From NCBI RefSeq assembly GCF_003544935.1, contig NZ_CP032098.1, forward strand, positions 2,542,001 through 2,606,000: 64,000 nt of DNA, read 5' to 3'. Positions 1 to 8,876 of this stretch are shown here, piece by piece; the first letter of the stretch is position 1; each line of letters begins with the position of its first letter. The position numbers and the translations under genes were made by a program. Origin of the DNA: Malaciobacter molluscorum LMG 25693. GTDB lineage: Bacteria; Campylobacterota; Campylobacteria; Campylobacterales; Arcobacteraceae. The notes under the pieces are model-generated. The model did no database searches, was not told where the DNA came from, and was given only the letters and a program-made list of their open reading frames with translations.

Positions 1-3000
1 CCATCTGTTTCACCATATACATCATCATGACTTGCTACTGTTACACTTCCACTTGTTTCTCCAGCTTTAATTGTAATCTCTGCTCCATTACTTAATTTGA
101 TTACTAAATCTGTCTTTGGTGGATTAGCTACACTTGCTGTATATGTTATATCTTCACCTGCTTCTACTTCTTTTGTGGCTGTAAGATTTACTTTTGTTGT
201 ATCAGGTGTATCTTCTGTTACTACTGTTGTTGCTGTTGCACTTGTATCTAGGTCTTCATAACCTCCACCAGTAGTTCCTGTGATTGATACGTCCTCTGTT
301 GTTCCATCTGTTTCACCATATACATCATCATGACTTGCTACTGTTACACTTCCACTTGTTTCTCCAGCTTTAATTGTAATCTCTGCTCCATTACTTAATT
401 TGATTACTAAATCTGTCTTTGGTGGATTAGCTACACTTGCTGTATATGTTATATCTTCACCTGCTTCTACTTCTTTTGTGGCTGTAAGATTTACTTTTGT
501 TGTATCAGGTGTATCTTCTGTTACTACTGTTGTTGCTGTTGCACTTGTATCTAGGTCTTCATAACCTCCACCAGTAGTTCCTGTGATTGATACGTCCTCT
601 GTTGTTCCATCTGTTTCACCATATACATCATCATGACTTGCTACTGTTACACTTCCACTTGTTTCTCCAGCTTTAATTGTAATCTCTGCTCCATTACTTA
701 ATTTGATTACTAAATCTGTCTTTGGTGGATTAGCTACACTTGCTGTATATGTTATATCTTCACCTGCTTCTACTTCTTTTGTGGCTGTAAGATTTACTTT
801 TGTTGTATCAGGTGTATCTTCTGTTACTACTGTTGTTGCTGTTGCACTTGTATCTAGGTCTTCATAACCTCCACCAGTAGTTCCTGTGATTGATACGTCC
901 TCTGTTGTTCCATCTGTTTCACCATATACATCATCATGACTTGCTACTGTTACACTTCCACTTGTTTCTCCAGCTTTAATTGTAATCTCTGCTCCATTAC
1001 TTAATTTGATTACTAAATCTGTCTTTGGTGGATTAGCTACACTTGCTGTATATGTTATATCTTCACCTGCTTCTACTTCTTTTGTGGCTGTAAGATTTAC
1101 TTTTGTTGTATCAGGTGTATCTTCTGTTACTACTGTTGTTGCTGTTGCACTTGTATCTAGGTCTTCATAACCTCCACCAGTAGTTCCTGTGATTGATACG
1201 TCCTCTGTTGTTCCATCTGTTTCACCATATACATCATCATGACTTGCTACTGTTACACTTCCACTTGTTTCTCCAGCTTTAATTGTAATCTCTGCTCCAT
1301 TACTTAATTTGATTACTAAATCTGTCTTTGGTGGATTAGCTACACTTGCTGTATATGTTATATCTTCACCTGCTTCTACTTCTTTTGTGGCTGTAAGATT
1401 TACTTTTGTTGTATCAGGTGTATCTTCTGTTACTACTGTTGTTGCTGTTGCACTTGTATCTAGGTCTTCATAACCTCCACCAGTAGTTCCTGTGATTGAT
1501 ACGTCCTCTGTTGTTCCATCTGTTTCACCATATACATCATCATGACTTGCTACTGTTACACTTCCACTTGTTTCTCCAGCTTTAATTGTAATCTCTGCTC
1601 CATTACTTAATTTGATTACTAAATCTGTCTTTGGTGGATTAGCTACACTTGCTGTATATGTTATATCTTCACCTGCTTCTACTTCTTTTGTGGCTGTAAG
1701 ATTTACTTTTGTTGTATCAGGTGTATCTTCTGTTACTACTGTTGTTGCTGTTGCACTTGTATCTAGGTCTTCATAACCTCCACCAGTAGTTCCTGTGATT
1801 GATACGTCCTCTGTTGTTCCATCTGTTTCACCATATACATCATCATGACTTGCTACTGTTACACTTCCACTTGTTTCTCCAGCTTTAATTGTAATCTCTG
1901 CTCCATTACTTAATTTGATTACTAAATCTGTCTTTGGTGGATTAGCTACACTTGCTGTATATGTTATATCTTCACCTGCTTCTACTTCTTTTGTGGCTGT
2001 AAGATTTACTTTTGTTGTATCAGGTGTATCTTCTGTTACTACTGTTGTTGCTGTTGCACTTGTATCTAGGTCTTCATAACCTCCACCAGTAGTTCCTGTG
2101 ATTGATACGTCCTCTGTTGTTCCATCTGTTTCACCATATACATCATCATGACTTGCTACTGTTACACTTCCACTTGTTTCTCCAGCTTTAATTGTAATCT
2201 CTGCTCCATTACTTAATTTGATTACTAAATCTGTCTTTGGTGGATTAGCTACACTTGCTGTATATGTTATATCTTCACCTGCTTCTACTTCTTTTGTGGC
2301 TGTAAGATTTACTTTTGTTGTATCAGGTGTATCTTCTGTTACTACTGTTGTTGCTGTTGCACTTGTATCTAGGTCTTCATAACCTCCACCAGTAGTTCCT
2401 GTGATTGATACGTCCTCTGTTGTTCCATCTGTTTCACCATATACATCATCATGACTTGCTACTGTTACACTTCCACTTGTTTCTCCAGCTTTAATTGTAA
2501 TCTCTGCTCCATTACTTAATTTGATTACTAAATCTGTCTTTGGTGGATTAGCTACACTTGCTGTATATGTTATATCTTCACCTGCTTCTACTTCTTTTGT
2601 GGCTGTAAGATTTACTTTTGTTGTATCAGGTGTATCTTCTGTTACTACTGTTGTTGCTGTTGCACTTGTATCTAGGTCTTCATAACCTCCACCAGTAGTT
2701 CCTGTGATTGATACGTCCTCTGTTGTTCCATCTGTTTCACCATATACATCATCATGACTTGCTACTGTTACACTTCCACTTGTTTCTCCAGCTTTAATTG
2801 TAATCTCTGCTCCATTACTTAATTTGATTACTAAATCTGTCTTTGGTGGATTAGCTACACTTGCTGTATATGTTATATCTTCACCTGCTTCTACTTCTTT
2901 TGTGGCTGTAAGATTTACTTTTGTTGTATCAGGTGTATCTTCTGTTACTACTGTTGTTGCTGTTGCACTTGTATCTAGGTCTTCATAACCTCCACCAGTA

Positions 3001-5353
3001 GTTCCTGTGATTGATACGTCCTCTGTTGTTCCATCTGTTTCACCATATACATCATCATGACTTGCTACTGTTACACTTCCACTTGTTTCTCCAGCTTTAA
3101 TTGTAATCTCTGCTCCATTACTTAATTTGATTACTAAATCTGTCTTTGGTGGATTAGCTACACTTGCTGTATATGTTATATCTTCACCTGCTTCTACTTC
3201 TTTTGTGGCTGTAAGATTTACTTTTGTTGTATCAGGTGTATCTTCTGTTACTACTGTTGTTGCTGTTGCACTTGTATCTAGGTCTTCATAACCTCCACCA
3301 GTAGTTCCTGTGATTGATACGTCCTCTGTTGTTCCATCTGTTTCACCATATACATCATCATGACTTGCTACTGTTACACTTCCACTTGTTTCTCCAGCTT
3401 TAATTGTAATCTCTGCTCCATTACTTAATTTGATTACTAAATCTGTCTTTGGTGGATTAGCTACACTTGCTGTATATGTTATATCTTCACCTGCTTCTAC
3501 TTCTTTTGTGGCTGTAAGATTTACTTTTGTTGTATCAGGTGTATCTTCTGTTACTACTGTTGTTGCTGTTGCACTTGTATCTAGGTCTTCATAACCTCCA
3601 CCAGTAGTTCCTGTGATTGATACGTCCTCTGTTGTTCCATCTGTTTCACCATATACATCATCATGACTTGCTACTGTTACACTTCCACTTGTTTCTCCAG
3701 CTTTAATTGTAATCTCTGCTCCATTACTTAATTTGATTACTAAATCTGTCTTTGGTGGATTAGCTACACTTGCTGTATATGTTATATCTTCACCTGCTTC
3801 TACTTCTTTTGTGGCTGTAAGATTTACTTTTGTTGTATCAGGTGTATCTTCTGTTACTACTGTTGTTGCTGTTGCACTTGTATCTAGGTCTTCATAACCT
3901 CCACCAGTAGTTCCTGTGATTGATACGTCCTCTGTTGTTCCATCTGTTTCACCATATACATCATCATGACTTGCTACTGTTACACTTCCACTTGTTTCTC
4001 CAGCTTTAATTGTAATCTCTGCTCCATTACTTAATTTGATTACTAAATCTGTCTTTGGTGGATTAGCTACACTTGCTGTATATGTTATATCTTCACCTGC
4101 TTCTACTTCTTTTGTGGCTGTAAGATTTACTTTTGTTGTATCAGGTGTATCTTCTGTTACTACTGTTGTTGCTGTTGCACTTGTATCTAGGTCTTCATAA
4201 CCTCCACCAGTAGTTCCTGTGATTGATACGTCCTCTGTTGTTCCATCTGTTTCACCATATACATCATCATGACTTGCTACTGTTACACTTCCACTTGTTT
4301 CTCCAGCTTTAATTGTAATCTCTGCTCCATTACTTAATTTGATTACTAAATCTGTCTTTGGTGGATTAGCTACACTTGCTGTATATGTTATATCTTCACC
4401 TGCTTCTACTTCTTTTGTGGCTGTAAGATTTACTTTTGTTGTATCAGGTGTATCTTCTGTTACTACTGTTGTTGCTGTTGCACTTGTATCTAGGTCTTCA
4501 TAACCTCCACCAGTAGTTCCTGTGATTGATACGTCCTCTGTTGTTCCATCTGTTTCACCATATACATCATCATGACTTGCTACTGTTACACTTCCACTTG
4601 TTTCTCCAGCTTTAATTGTAATCTCTGCTCCATTACTTAATTTGATTACTAAATCTGTCTTTGGTGGATTAGCTACACTTGCTGTATATGTTATATCTTC
4701 ACCTGCTTCTACTTCTTTTGTGGCTGTAAGATTTACTTTTGTTGTATCAGGTGTATCTTCTGTTACTACTGTTGTTGCTGTTGCACTTGTATCTAGGTCT
4801 TCATAACCTCCACCAGTAGTTCCTGTGATTGATACGTCCTCTGTTGTTCCATCTGTTTCACCATATACATCATCATGACTTGCTACTGTTACACTTCCAC
4901 TTGTTTCTCCAGCTTTAATTGTAATCTCTGCTCCATTACTTAATTTGATTACTAAATCTGTCTTTGGTGGATTAGCTACACTTGCTGTATATGTTATATC
5001 TTCACCTGCTTCTACTTCTTTTGTGGCTGTAAGATTTACTTTTGTTGTATCAGGTGTATCTTCTGTTACTACTGTTGTTGCTGTTGCACTTGTATCTAGG
5101 TCTTCATAACCTCCACCAGTAGTTCCTGTGATTGATACGTCCTCTGTTGTTCCATCTGTTTCACCATATACATCATCATGACTTGCTACTGTTACACTTC
5201 CACTTGTTTCTCCAGCTTTAATTGTAATCTCTGCTCCATTACTTAATTTGATTACTAAATCTGTCTTTGGTGGATTAGCTACACTTGCTGTATATGTTAT
5301 ATCTTCACCTGCTTCTACTTCTTTTGTGGCTGTAAGATTTACTTTTGTTGTAT
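1..5353 (-). repeat. 303-bp tandem repeat array inside the adhesin gene
   Basis: The unit period is exactly 303 bp: the landmark CCATCTGTTTCACC recurs at 1, 304, 607 and so on to 5152. That gives 17 full units plus about 200 bp of an eighteenth, which diverges at 5354. By eye I found no base difference between copies. 303 bp is 101 codons, so gain or loss of units keeps the frame. The array continues past the left edge, so the true copy number is not known. Confidence 0.97.
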
Positions 5354-5993
5354 TTGGAGTTGTTGTTGTAGGAGTTGTTGTAGTTGGTGTTGTTGTTATA
5401 TTATTATTTGCATTATTATTTCCATCTATATTAGCTGGATTTAGATTTCCATTTACATCTATATCTAATTGTGTTCTACCAGCCAGAACATTCGATTCTG
5501 ATATTTCATCAAAAGATATAGGATTAAAAGTTGATGTATCTCCTTGTGGTCCACCAGCAGCTGCTGCATCTAATGCACTAGACAAAGAACCAAAATTATC
5601 AATTAGAATACCATCATTTGTTCCTAATTCTGATTTTGATAACATATCTTTCAATGAAGATATAACATCATCACCTTTAAAGTTTGTATTCATAACTGTA
5701 TTTTGTAAATCATATATTCCTGTTGGATTATTAATCATACCTAATACAGTTTTTTCATCACCTTGATTAGTAATTAAATCAACCATATCATTAAATATAA
5801 TCTTTACAGGAGGATCAAGATTTATAATAAGTTCAATAGATTTATCACCATCTACTAAATTAAAGGTATAATTTGAACCTGAATAATTATCAAAGTAAAA
5901 TTGTTGTCCTGCTTTTGGCGAGATAACCATATCTTCTTTTACACTAACAACATCATATTTACCATTTGGTTCTTTTACAATAAGATTTAACAT
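1..5993 (-). CDS. Giant LapA/RTX-type repeat adhesin, partial (C-terminus off the left edge)
   Basis: The frame stays open from the ATG at 5993 to the window edge, about 1,997 codons with no stop. AGGAG precedes the ATG by 8 nt. The N-terminal ~210 residues are non-repetitive and lack a Sec signal peptide, as expected for a type I secretion substrate. They contain DAAAAGGP at residues 142-149, resembling the di-alanine LapG cleavage site of LapA retention modules, then an Asn/Thr-rich linker (about 190-213). From about residue 214 the protein is a tandem array of a 101-residue acidic Ig-like unit (starts VNLTATKEVEAGEDITYTAS; contains AEITIKAGETSGSVTVASHDD), like the extender domains of LapA-type adhesins. 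The type I exporter genes lie directly upstream in the same run. Inferred role: surface attachment or biofilm. The secretion signal and any RTX repeats would lie beyond the edge, so the family call rests on the N-terminus, repeats and neighbours. Confidence 0.85.
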   Translation of the reverse strand, partial: MLNLIVKEPNGKYDVVSVKEDMVISPKAGQQFYFDNYSGSNYTFNLVDGDKSIELIINLDPPVKIIFNDMVDLITNQGDEKTVLGMINNPTGIYDLQNTVMNTNFKGDDVISSLKDMLSKSELGTNDGILIDNFGSLSSALDAAAAGGPQGDTSTFNPISFDEISESNVLAGRTQLDIDVNGNLNPANIDGNNNANNNITTTPTTTTPTTTTPNTTKVNLTATKEVEAGEDITYTASVANPPKTDLVIKLSNGAEITIKAGETSGSVTVASHDDVYGETDGTTEDVSITGTTGGGYEDLDTSATATTVVTEDTPDTTKVNLTATKEVEAGEDITYTASVANPPKTDLVIKLSNGAEITIKAGETSGSVTVASHDDVYGETDGTTEDVSITGTTGGGYEDLDTSATATTVVTEDTPDTTKVNLTATKEVEAGEDITYTASVANPPKTDLVIKLSNGAEITIKAGETSGSVTVASHDDVYGETDGTTEDVSITGTTGGGYEDLDTSATATTVVTEDTPDTTKVNLTATKEVEAGEDITYTASVANPPKTDLVIKLSNGAEITIKAGETSGSVTVASHDDVYGETDGTTEDVSITGTTGGGYEDLDTSATATTVVTEDTPDTTKVNLTATKEVEAGEDITYTASVANPPKTDLVIKLSNGAEITIKAGETSGSVTVASHDDVYGETDGTTEDVSITGTTGGGYEDLDTSATATTVVTEDTPDTTKVNLTATKEVEAGEDITYTASVANPPKTDLVIKLSNGAEITIKAGETSGSVTVASHDDVYGETDGTTEDVSITGTTGGGYEDLDTSATATTVVTEDTPDTTKVNLTATKEVEAGEDITYTASVANPPKTDLVIKLSNGAEITIKAGETSGSVTVASHDDVYGETDGTTEDVSITGTTGGGYEDLDTSATATTVVTEDTPDTTKVNLTATKEVEAGEDITYTASVANPPKTDLVIKLSNGAEITIKAGETSGSVTVASHDDVYGETDGTTEDVSITGTTGGGYEDLDTSATATTVVTEDTPDTTKVNLTATKEVEAGEDITYTASVANPPKTDLVIKLSNGAEITIKAGETSGSVTVASHDDVYGETDGTTEDVSITGTTGGGYEDLDTSATATTVVTEDTPDTTKVNLTATKEVEAGEDITYTASVANPPKTDLVIKLSNGAEITIKAGETSGSVTVASHDDVYGETDGTTEDVSITGTTGGGYEDLDTSATATTVVTEDTPDTTKVNLTATKEVEAGEDITYTASVANPPKTDLVIKLSNGAEITIKAGETSGSVTVASHDDVYGETDGTTEDVSITGTTGGGYEDLDTSATATTVVTEDTPDTTKVNLTATKEVEAGEDITYTASVANPPKTDLVIKLSNGAEITIKAGETSGSVTVASHDDVYGETDGTTEDVSITGTTGGGYEDLDTSATATTVVTEDTPDTTKVNLTATKEVEAGEDITYTASVANPPKTDLVIKLSNGAEITIKAGETSGSVTVASHDDVYGETDGTTEDVSITGTTGGGYEDLDTSATATTVVTEDTPDTTKVNLTATKEVEAGEDITYTASVANPPKTDLVIKLSNGAEITIKAGETSGSVTVASHDDVYGETDGTTEDVSITGTTGGGYEDLDTSATATTVVTEDTPDTTKVNLTATKEVEAGEDITYTASVANPPKTDLVIKLSNGAEITIKAGETSGSVTVASHDDVYGETDGTTEDVSITGTTGGGYEDLDTSATATTVVTEDTPDTTKVNLTATKEVEAGEDITYTASVANPPKTDLVIKLSNGAEITIKAGETSGSVTVASHDDVYGETDGTTEDVSITGTTGGGYEDLDTSATATTVVTEDTPDTTKVNLTATKEVEAGEDITYTASVANPPKTDLVIKLSNGAEITIKAGETSGSVTVASHDDVYGETDGTTEDVSITGTTGGGYEDLDTSATATTVVTEDTPDTTKVNLTATKEVEAGEDITYTASVANPPKTDLVIKLSNGAEITIKAGETSGSVTVASHDDVYGETD

Positions 5994-6079
5994 AACAAAC
6001 TCCTACAGTTTTATATTTATTCTGTTATGTTATAAAAAAAAAGTCTCTTTAAAGTTTCTTTTTACTTAAAAATTAGATT

Positions 6080-6895
6080 TTAATTATTTTTTATAAGGTT
6101 AAGAGGAGTAATAATTGTAAAAAGTGCTCCATGTTGTAAGTTTTCAACATCAAGATAACCATTCATATTTTTTTCTATTATAACTTTTGACATAAAAAGT
6201 CCAACACCAGTACCATTACTTTTTTCAAAAGTTAAAAATGGCTTAAAAATATCTTGAATATTTGTTATTTTAACTCCACCTGCATTATCTTCAATTAATA
6301 CAATTGCCGTATCATCTTTTTTATCAATTGTAATTTTTATAAGTGGGTTTTTTATTTTTCTTAAAACTAACATTTCTCTTGCATTATTTATTATATTAAT
6401 TAAAACTTGAGAATATTCACTTTTTAAACCATACATTTCTGGATTTTTTTTAACAACAATTTCTATATTTATATTATTCTCTTTTAAAGAAGTGCTTAGA
6501 ATATTCATTACTGAATTTAATTGTGTAGATAAATTAAATTTATGTTTTTGTTTATTCGCTGAAAAAAAGTTTCTAAAATCATTAATTGTATTTGACATAT
6601 AATTTGTAATCTCATTTAATTTCTCAATTGCTGTTAATAACTCCTTTTTATTAACTGTATTTTCTAATTTTGCTTTAGCTTCAATAGGAATAAATAAAGA
6701 ATTTATTTCCATTAAAGGTTGTCTCCATTGATGGGCAATAGAAGATAACATTTCACCCATTGAAGCCATCTTATTTTGTTCAACCAAGACTTTTTCTTTT
6801 TCTTGATTTTTTCTAACTTCTTCTTTGAATTTAGATTCTAATTTTTTATTTTTTTCTTCAAGTTGTAAAAATTCATCAAGATTTGTTTGTCGCAT
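6080..6895 (-). CDS. Cytoplasmic histidine kinase without sensor domain
   Basis: At 271 residues this is a bare transmitter. Residues 1-45 are a charged coiled coil. The dimerisation/H-box follows (MGEMLSSIAHQWRQP, phospho-His about residue 54). The ATPase domain shows an N box (NIINNAREML), G1 (EDNAGGV) and G2 (GTGVGLFMSK). There is no membrane segment, PAS or Cache domain, so any input must come from a partner protein or the coiled coil. It lies between a WG-repeat lipoprotein (stop 4 nt upstream of this start) and the giant adhesin (start 86 nt downstream), all on one strand. No response regulator is adjacent; the nearest is at 14381, divergent from the other end of the operon, and may be the partner (inference). 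The start has no strong Shine-Dalgarno sequence, suggesting translational coupling. Confidence 0.88.
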   Translation of the reverse strand: MRQTNLDEFLQLEEKNKKLESKFKEEVRKNQEKEKVLVEQNKMASMGEMLSSIAHQWRQPLMEINSLFIPIEAKAKLENTVNKKELLTAIEKLNEITNYMSNTINDFRNFFSANKQKHKFNLSTQLNSVMNILSTSLKENNINIEIVVKKNPEMYGLKSEYSQVLINIINNAREMLVLRKIKNPLIKITIDKKDDTAIVLIEDNAGGVKITNIQDIFKPFLTFEKSNGTGVGLFMSKVIIEKNMNGYLDVENLQHGALFTIITPLNLIKNN

Positions 6896-6899
6896 ATTA

Positions 6900-7625
6900 T
6901 TACTTTATATTATTTTTATCTATAAAATATGATTTATTACCATCTAATATTTTTGCTTTTTCACCAATAAAGTCAGATGCAAAATCAAATTTAGCAGGGA
7001 TTACTTCTTTACATTCTATATTAATAAATCCCCATTTATTATCTTTTAATACTCTTGCTAAACCTTCAGAAAAATCAAATACTTTATCATAAATAAAATC
7101 TGATAAAAGTTTCATATTAGGATTAATACAAGCATATTTATTATTTATAAAAGATTTAACAAAAGATATTTTTTCTATAAAATCTCTAGCATCACTATAA
7201 GTAGGCTTTTGAATAAGTTCAAATTTTTTATTTATATATCCATATTTATCATTTTCTTTCACTACTGCAACACCTTGATAAAAATCAGATATTTCACTAA
7301 ATATTGGTTCAAATATAAGTTTATTATCTTCACTAATTATTCCATATAACTCTTTATACTCATAAATATAATACTCTTTTGTATCTCTACTATGAACCCA
7401 GTGTAAATTAAATACATTTTTAGAAGAAAACTGCTCATTTTTAGAATTATAGTTTTTCATCAAAATCAAATCATCATATATTGTAGGAATTTGAGTTTTA
7501 TTTGTATCTACATTATAAAGTCCAAACTTATTATTTTGATTAACTATTTGTAAACTATTATTTGCCGTACATCCTACAAATAAAAATATTATAAATAACT
7601 CTATTATAATAACCTTCAATTTCAT
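6900..7625 (-). CDS. WG-repeat lipoprotein
   Basis: The 241-residue protein starts with a lipoprotein signal (MKLKVIIIELFIIFLFVGC, lipobox FVGC), so it should be exported and lipidated. The rest consists of about five WG-type beta repeats, each with a K-[FYW]-G-[LYF]-I core followed by a P-x-[YF]-x-D/S segment (KFGLYN, LYGIIS, KYGYIN, KWGFIN). WG repeats are usually protein-binding propeller-like modules with no known catalysis. AGGA lies 6 nt before the ATG. It sits between the ankyrin/OmpA-like lipoprotein and the sensorless kinase in the adhesin operon, so it may be a surface or periplasmic partner of the adhesin or exporter (inference). Confidence 0.8.
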   Translation of the reverse strand: MKLKVIIIELFIIFLFVGCTANNSLQIVNQNNKFGLYNVDTNKTQIPTIYDDLILMKNYNSKNEQFSSKNVFNLHWVHSRDTKEYYIYEYKELYGIISEDNKLIFEPIFSEISDFYQGVAVVKENDKYGYINKKFELIQKPTYSDARDFIEKISFVKSFINNKYACINPNMKLLSDFIYDKVFDFSEGLARVLKDNKWGFINIECKEVIPAKFDFASDFIGEKAKILDGNKSYFIDKNNIK

Positions 7626-7633
7626 TTTATGTC

Positions 7634-8869
7634 CTAATCTTTAGCTACTTCTATCTTAAATTTAATAATACTATTTTTTCTATCTTTTATATTCATATTT
7701 TCATCAGCAAATATATTCTTTTCTATCCAAATTATATTATTTTGAACAGTTTTATTTTTGATATTTTTTAAATAATCATAAACTTTTTGAGCACTTTCAA
7801 CAGTTCCATCTTCAGATAATTTTTCATTAGAAAGTATTATTATATTTACAATCTGATTTTCATATTTTCTCAATACTTTTACATATTTTGGAATAAATTC
7901 ATCCAATGATTTTTTAATATTATCTTTTAATTCATTATTTTCAAAAAAGCTATTCTTACTTGAAAAAGTAATTGTCAAACTATTTTCATCTAATAATGCA
8001 CCCCATGAAGGTAATTCAAGTAAAAACTCATTTTTTAATTCTTGATTTAATTCATCTAAAACATAAATTGAAATCTCTTCTTCTTTTATATCTTTAAAAT
8101 TATCATAAGTAGCCATTACTTTTATTGTATAAACACCATTTTTAAGAGGATTATCTATTTTAGAGCACCATCTATTATTTTCTATATTTACTTTATAAGT
8201 TTTATCTTTTATTGATAGAACAATATTATTAGTATTCAAATCAAGAATATTTCCACAAATTTTTGGTTTTTTATTATTTAATAAATGATAATTATCAATA
8301 GAAATTAACTCTTTTTTAACTATTTTTTTCTCTTCTTCAATTGTTTGTTGTGCACTTATATCTTCAAATTCATTGTTTAAAGCTTCATTTTCTTTGCACA
8401 ATAACTCTTTATTATTTGAATTAATTAACTCTAATAAAAAACTATTATTTAACTGCTTTATATAATCTTTTGTTGTTAGACTTTTTTTATCTTTTATATT
8501 AATATTTGCACCATTACAAATTAGAAGTTTAGACATATCTACATAATTATTTTTAACTGCATCTAATAATGCTGTATCTTTAAAATTATCTTTTTTATCT
8601 AAATTAGCACCATTATCTATAAGCAATTTTGCAATTTCAATATTGTTATTTCTCACTGCAATATGCAAAGGAGTATAACCTAAAGTATCAACATTATTAA
8701 TATTCTTTTTATTCATAAGTGTTTTGACTTTATCATAATCATTTATTCGAACAGCTAATAAAATATCATTTTTATTTAAAGTTATACTTTCTTCTTTTCT
8801 ATTAAAATTTGAAGTTGCACATCCTGATAATAAAATAAAAACTAAAAATCCTAAAATATAACTTTTCAT
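7634..8869 (-). CDS. Lipoprotein with ankyrin repeats and an OmpA-like C-terminal region
   Basis: The 411-residue protein starts MKSYILGFLVFILLSGC, a clear lipoprotein signal. Residues about 45-155 form three ankyrin repeats (GYTPLHIAVRNNNIEIAKLL is the best). A Glu/Lys-rich linker and a beta-rich segment (about 200-275) follow. The last ~130 residues resemble a degenerate OmpA-type peptidoglycan-binding domain: ITFSSKNSFFENNELK, a helix, VNIIILSNEKLSEDGTVESA and RKNSIIKFKIE. OmpA-family lipoproteins often accompany LapA-type exporters, but ankyrin repeats in one are unusual. AGGATAGTT precedes the ATG. Its place between hlyD and the WG lipoprotein suggests an outer-membrane or peptidoglycan anchor for the secretion machine. 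The OmpA assignment is moderate; lipoprotein and ankyrin calls are firm. Confidence 0.75.
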   Translation of the reverse strand: MKSYILGFLVFILLSGCATSNFNRKEESITLNKNDILLAVRINDYDKVKTLMNKKNINNVDTLGYTPLHIAVRNNNIEIAKLLIDNGANLDKKDNFKDTALLDAVKNNYVDMSKLLICNGANINIKDKKSLTTKDYIKQLNNSFLLELINSNNKELLCKENEALNNEFEDISAQQTIEEEKKIVKKELISIDNYHLLNNKKPKICGNILDLNTNNIVLSIKDKTYKVNIENNRWCSKIDNPLKNGVYTIKVMATYDNFKDIKEEEISIYVLDELNQELKNEFLLELPSWGALLDENSLTITFSSKNSFFENNELKDNIKKSLDEFIPKYVKVLRKYENQIVNIIILSNEKLSEDGTVESAQKVYDYLKNIKNKTVQNNIIWIEKNIFADENMNIKDRKNSIIKFKIEVAKD

Positions 8870-8876
8870 AACTATC

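Noticed and set aside
1-5353. CRISPR-like array
   Set aside because: The units are contiguous 303-bp coding repeats with no unique spacers and no cas genes.
5248-5766. Plus-strand open frame across the adhesin's first repeat and N-terminus
   Set aside because: It is antisense to the adhesin gene, gives a low-complexity Val-rich product, and its reading follows from the repeat's composition. The minus-strand frame has a ribosome site and runs far longer.
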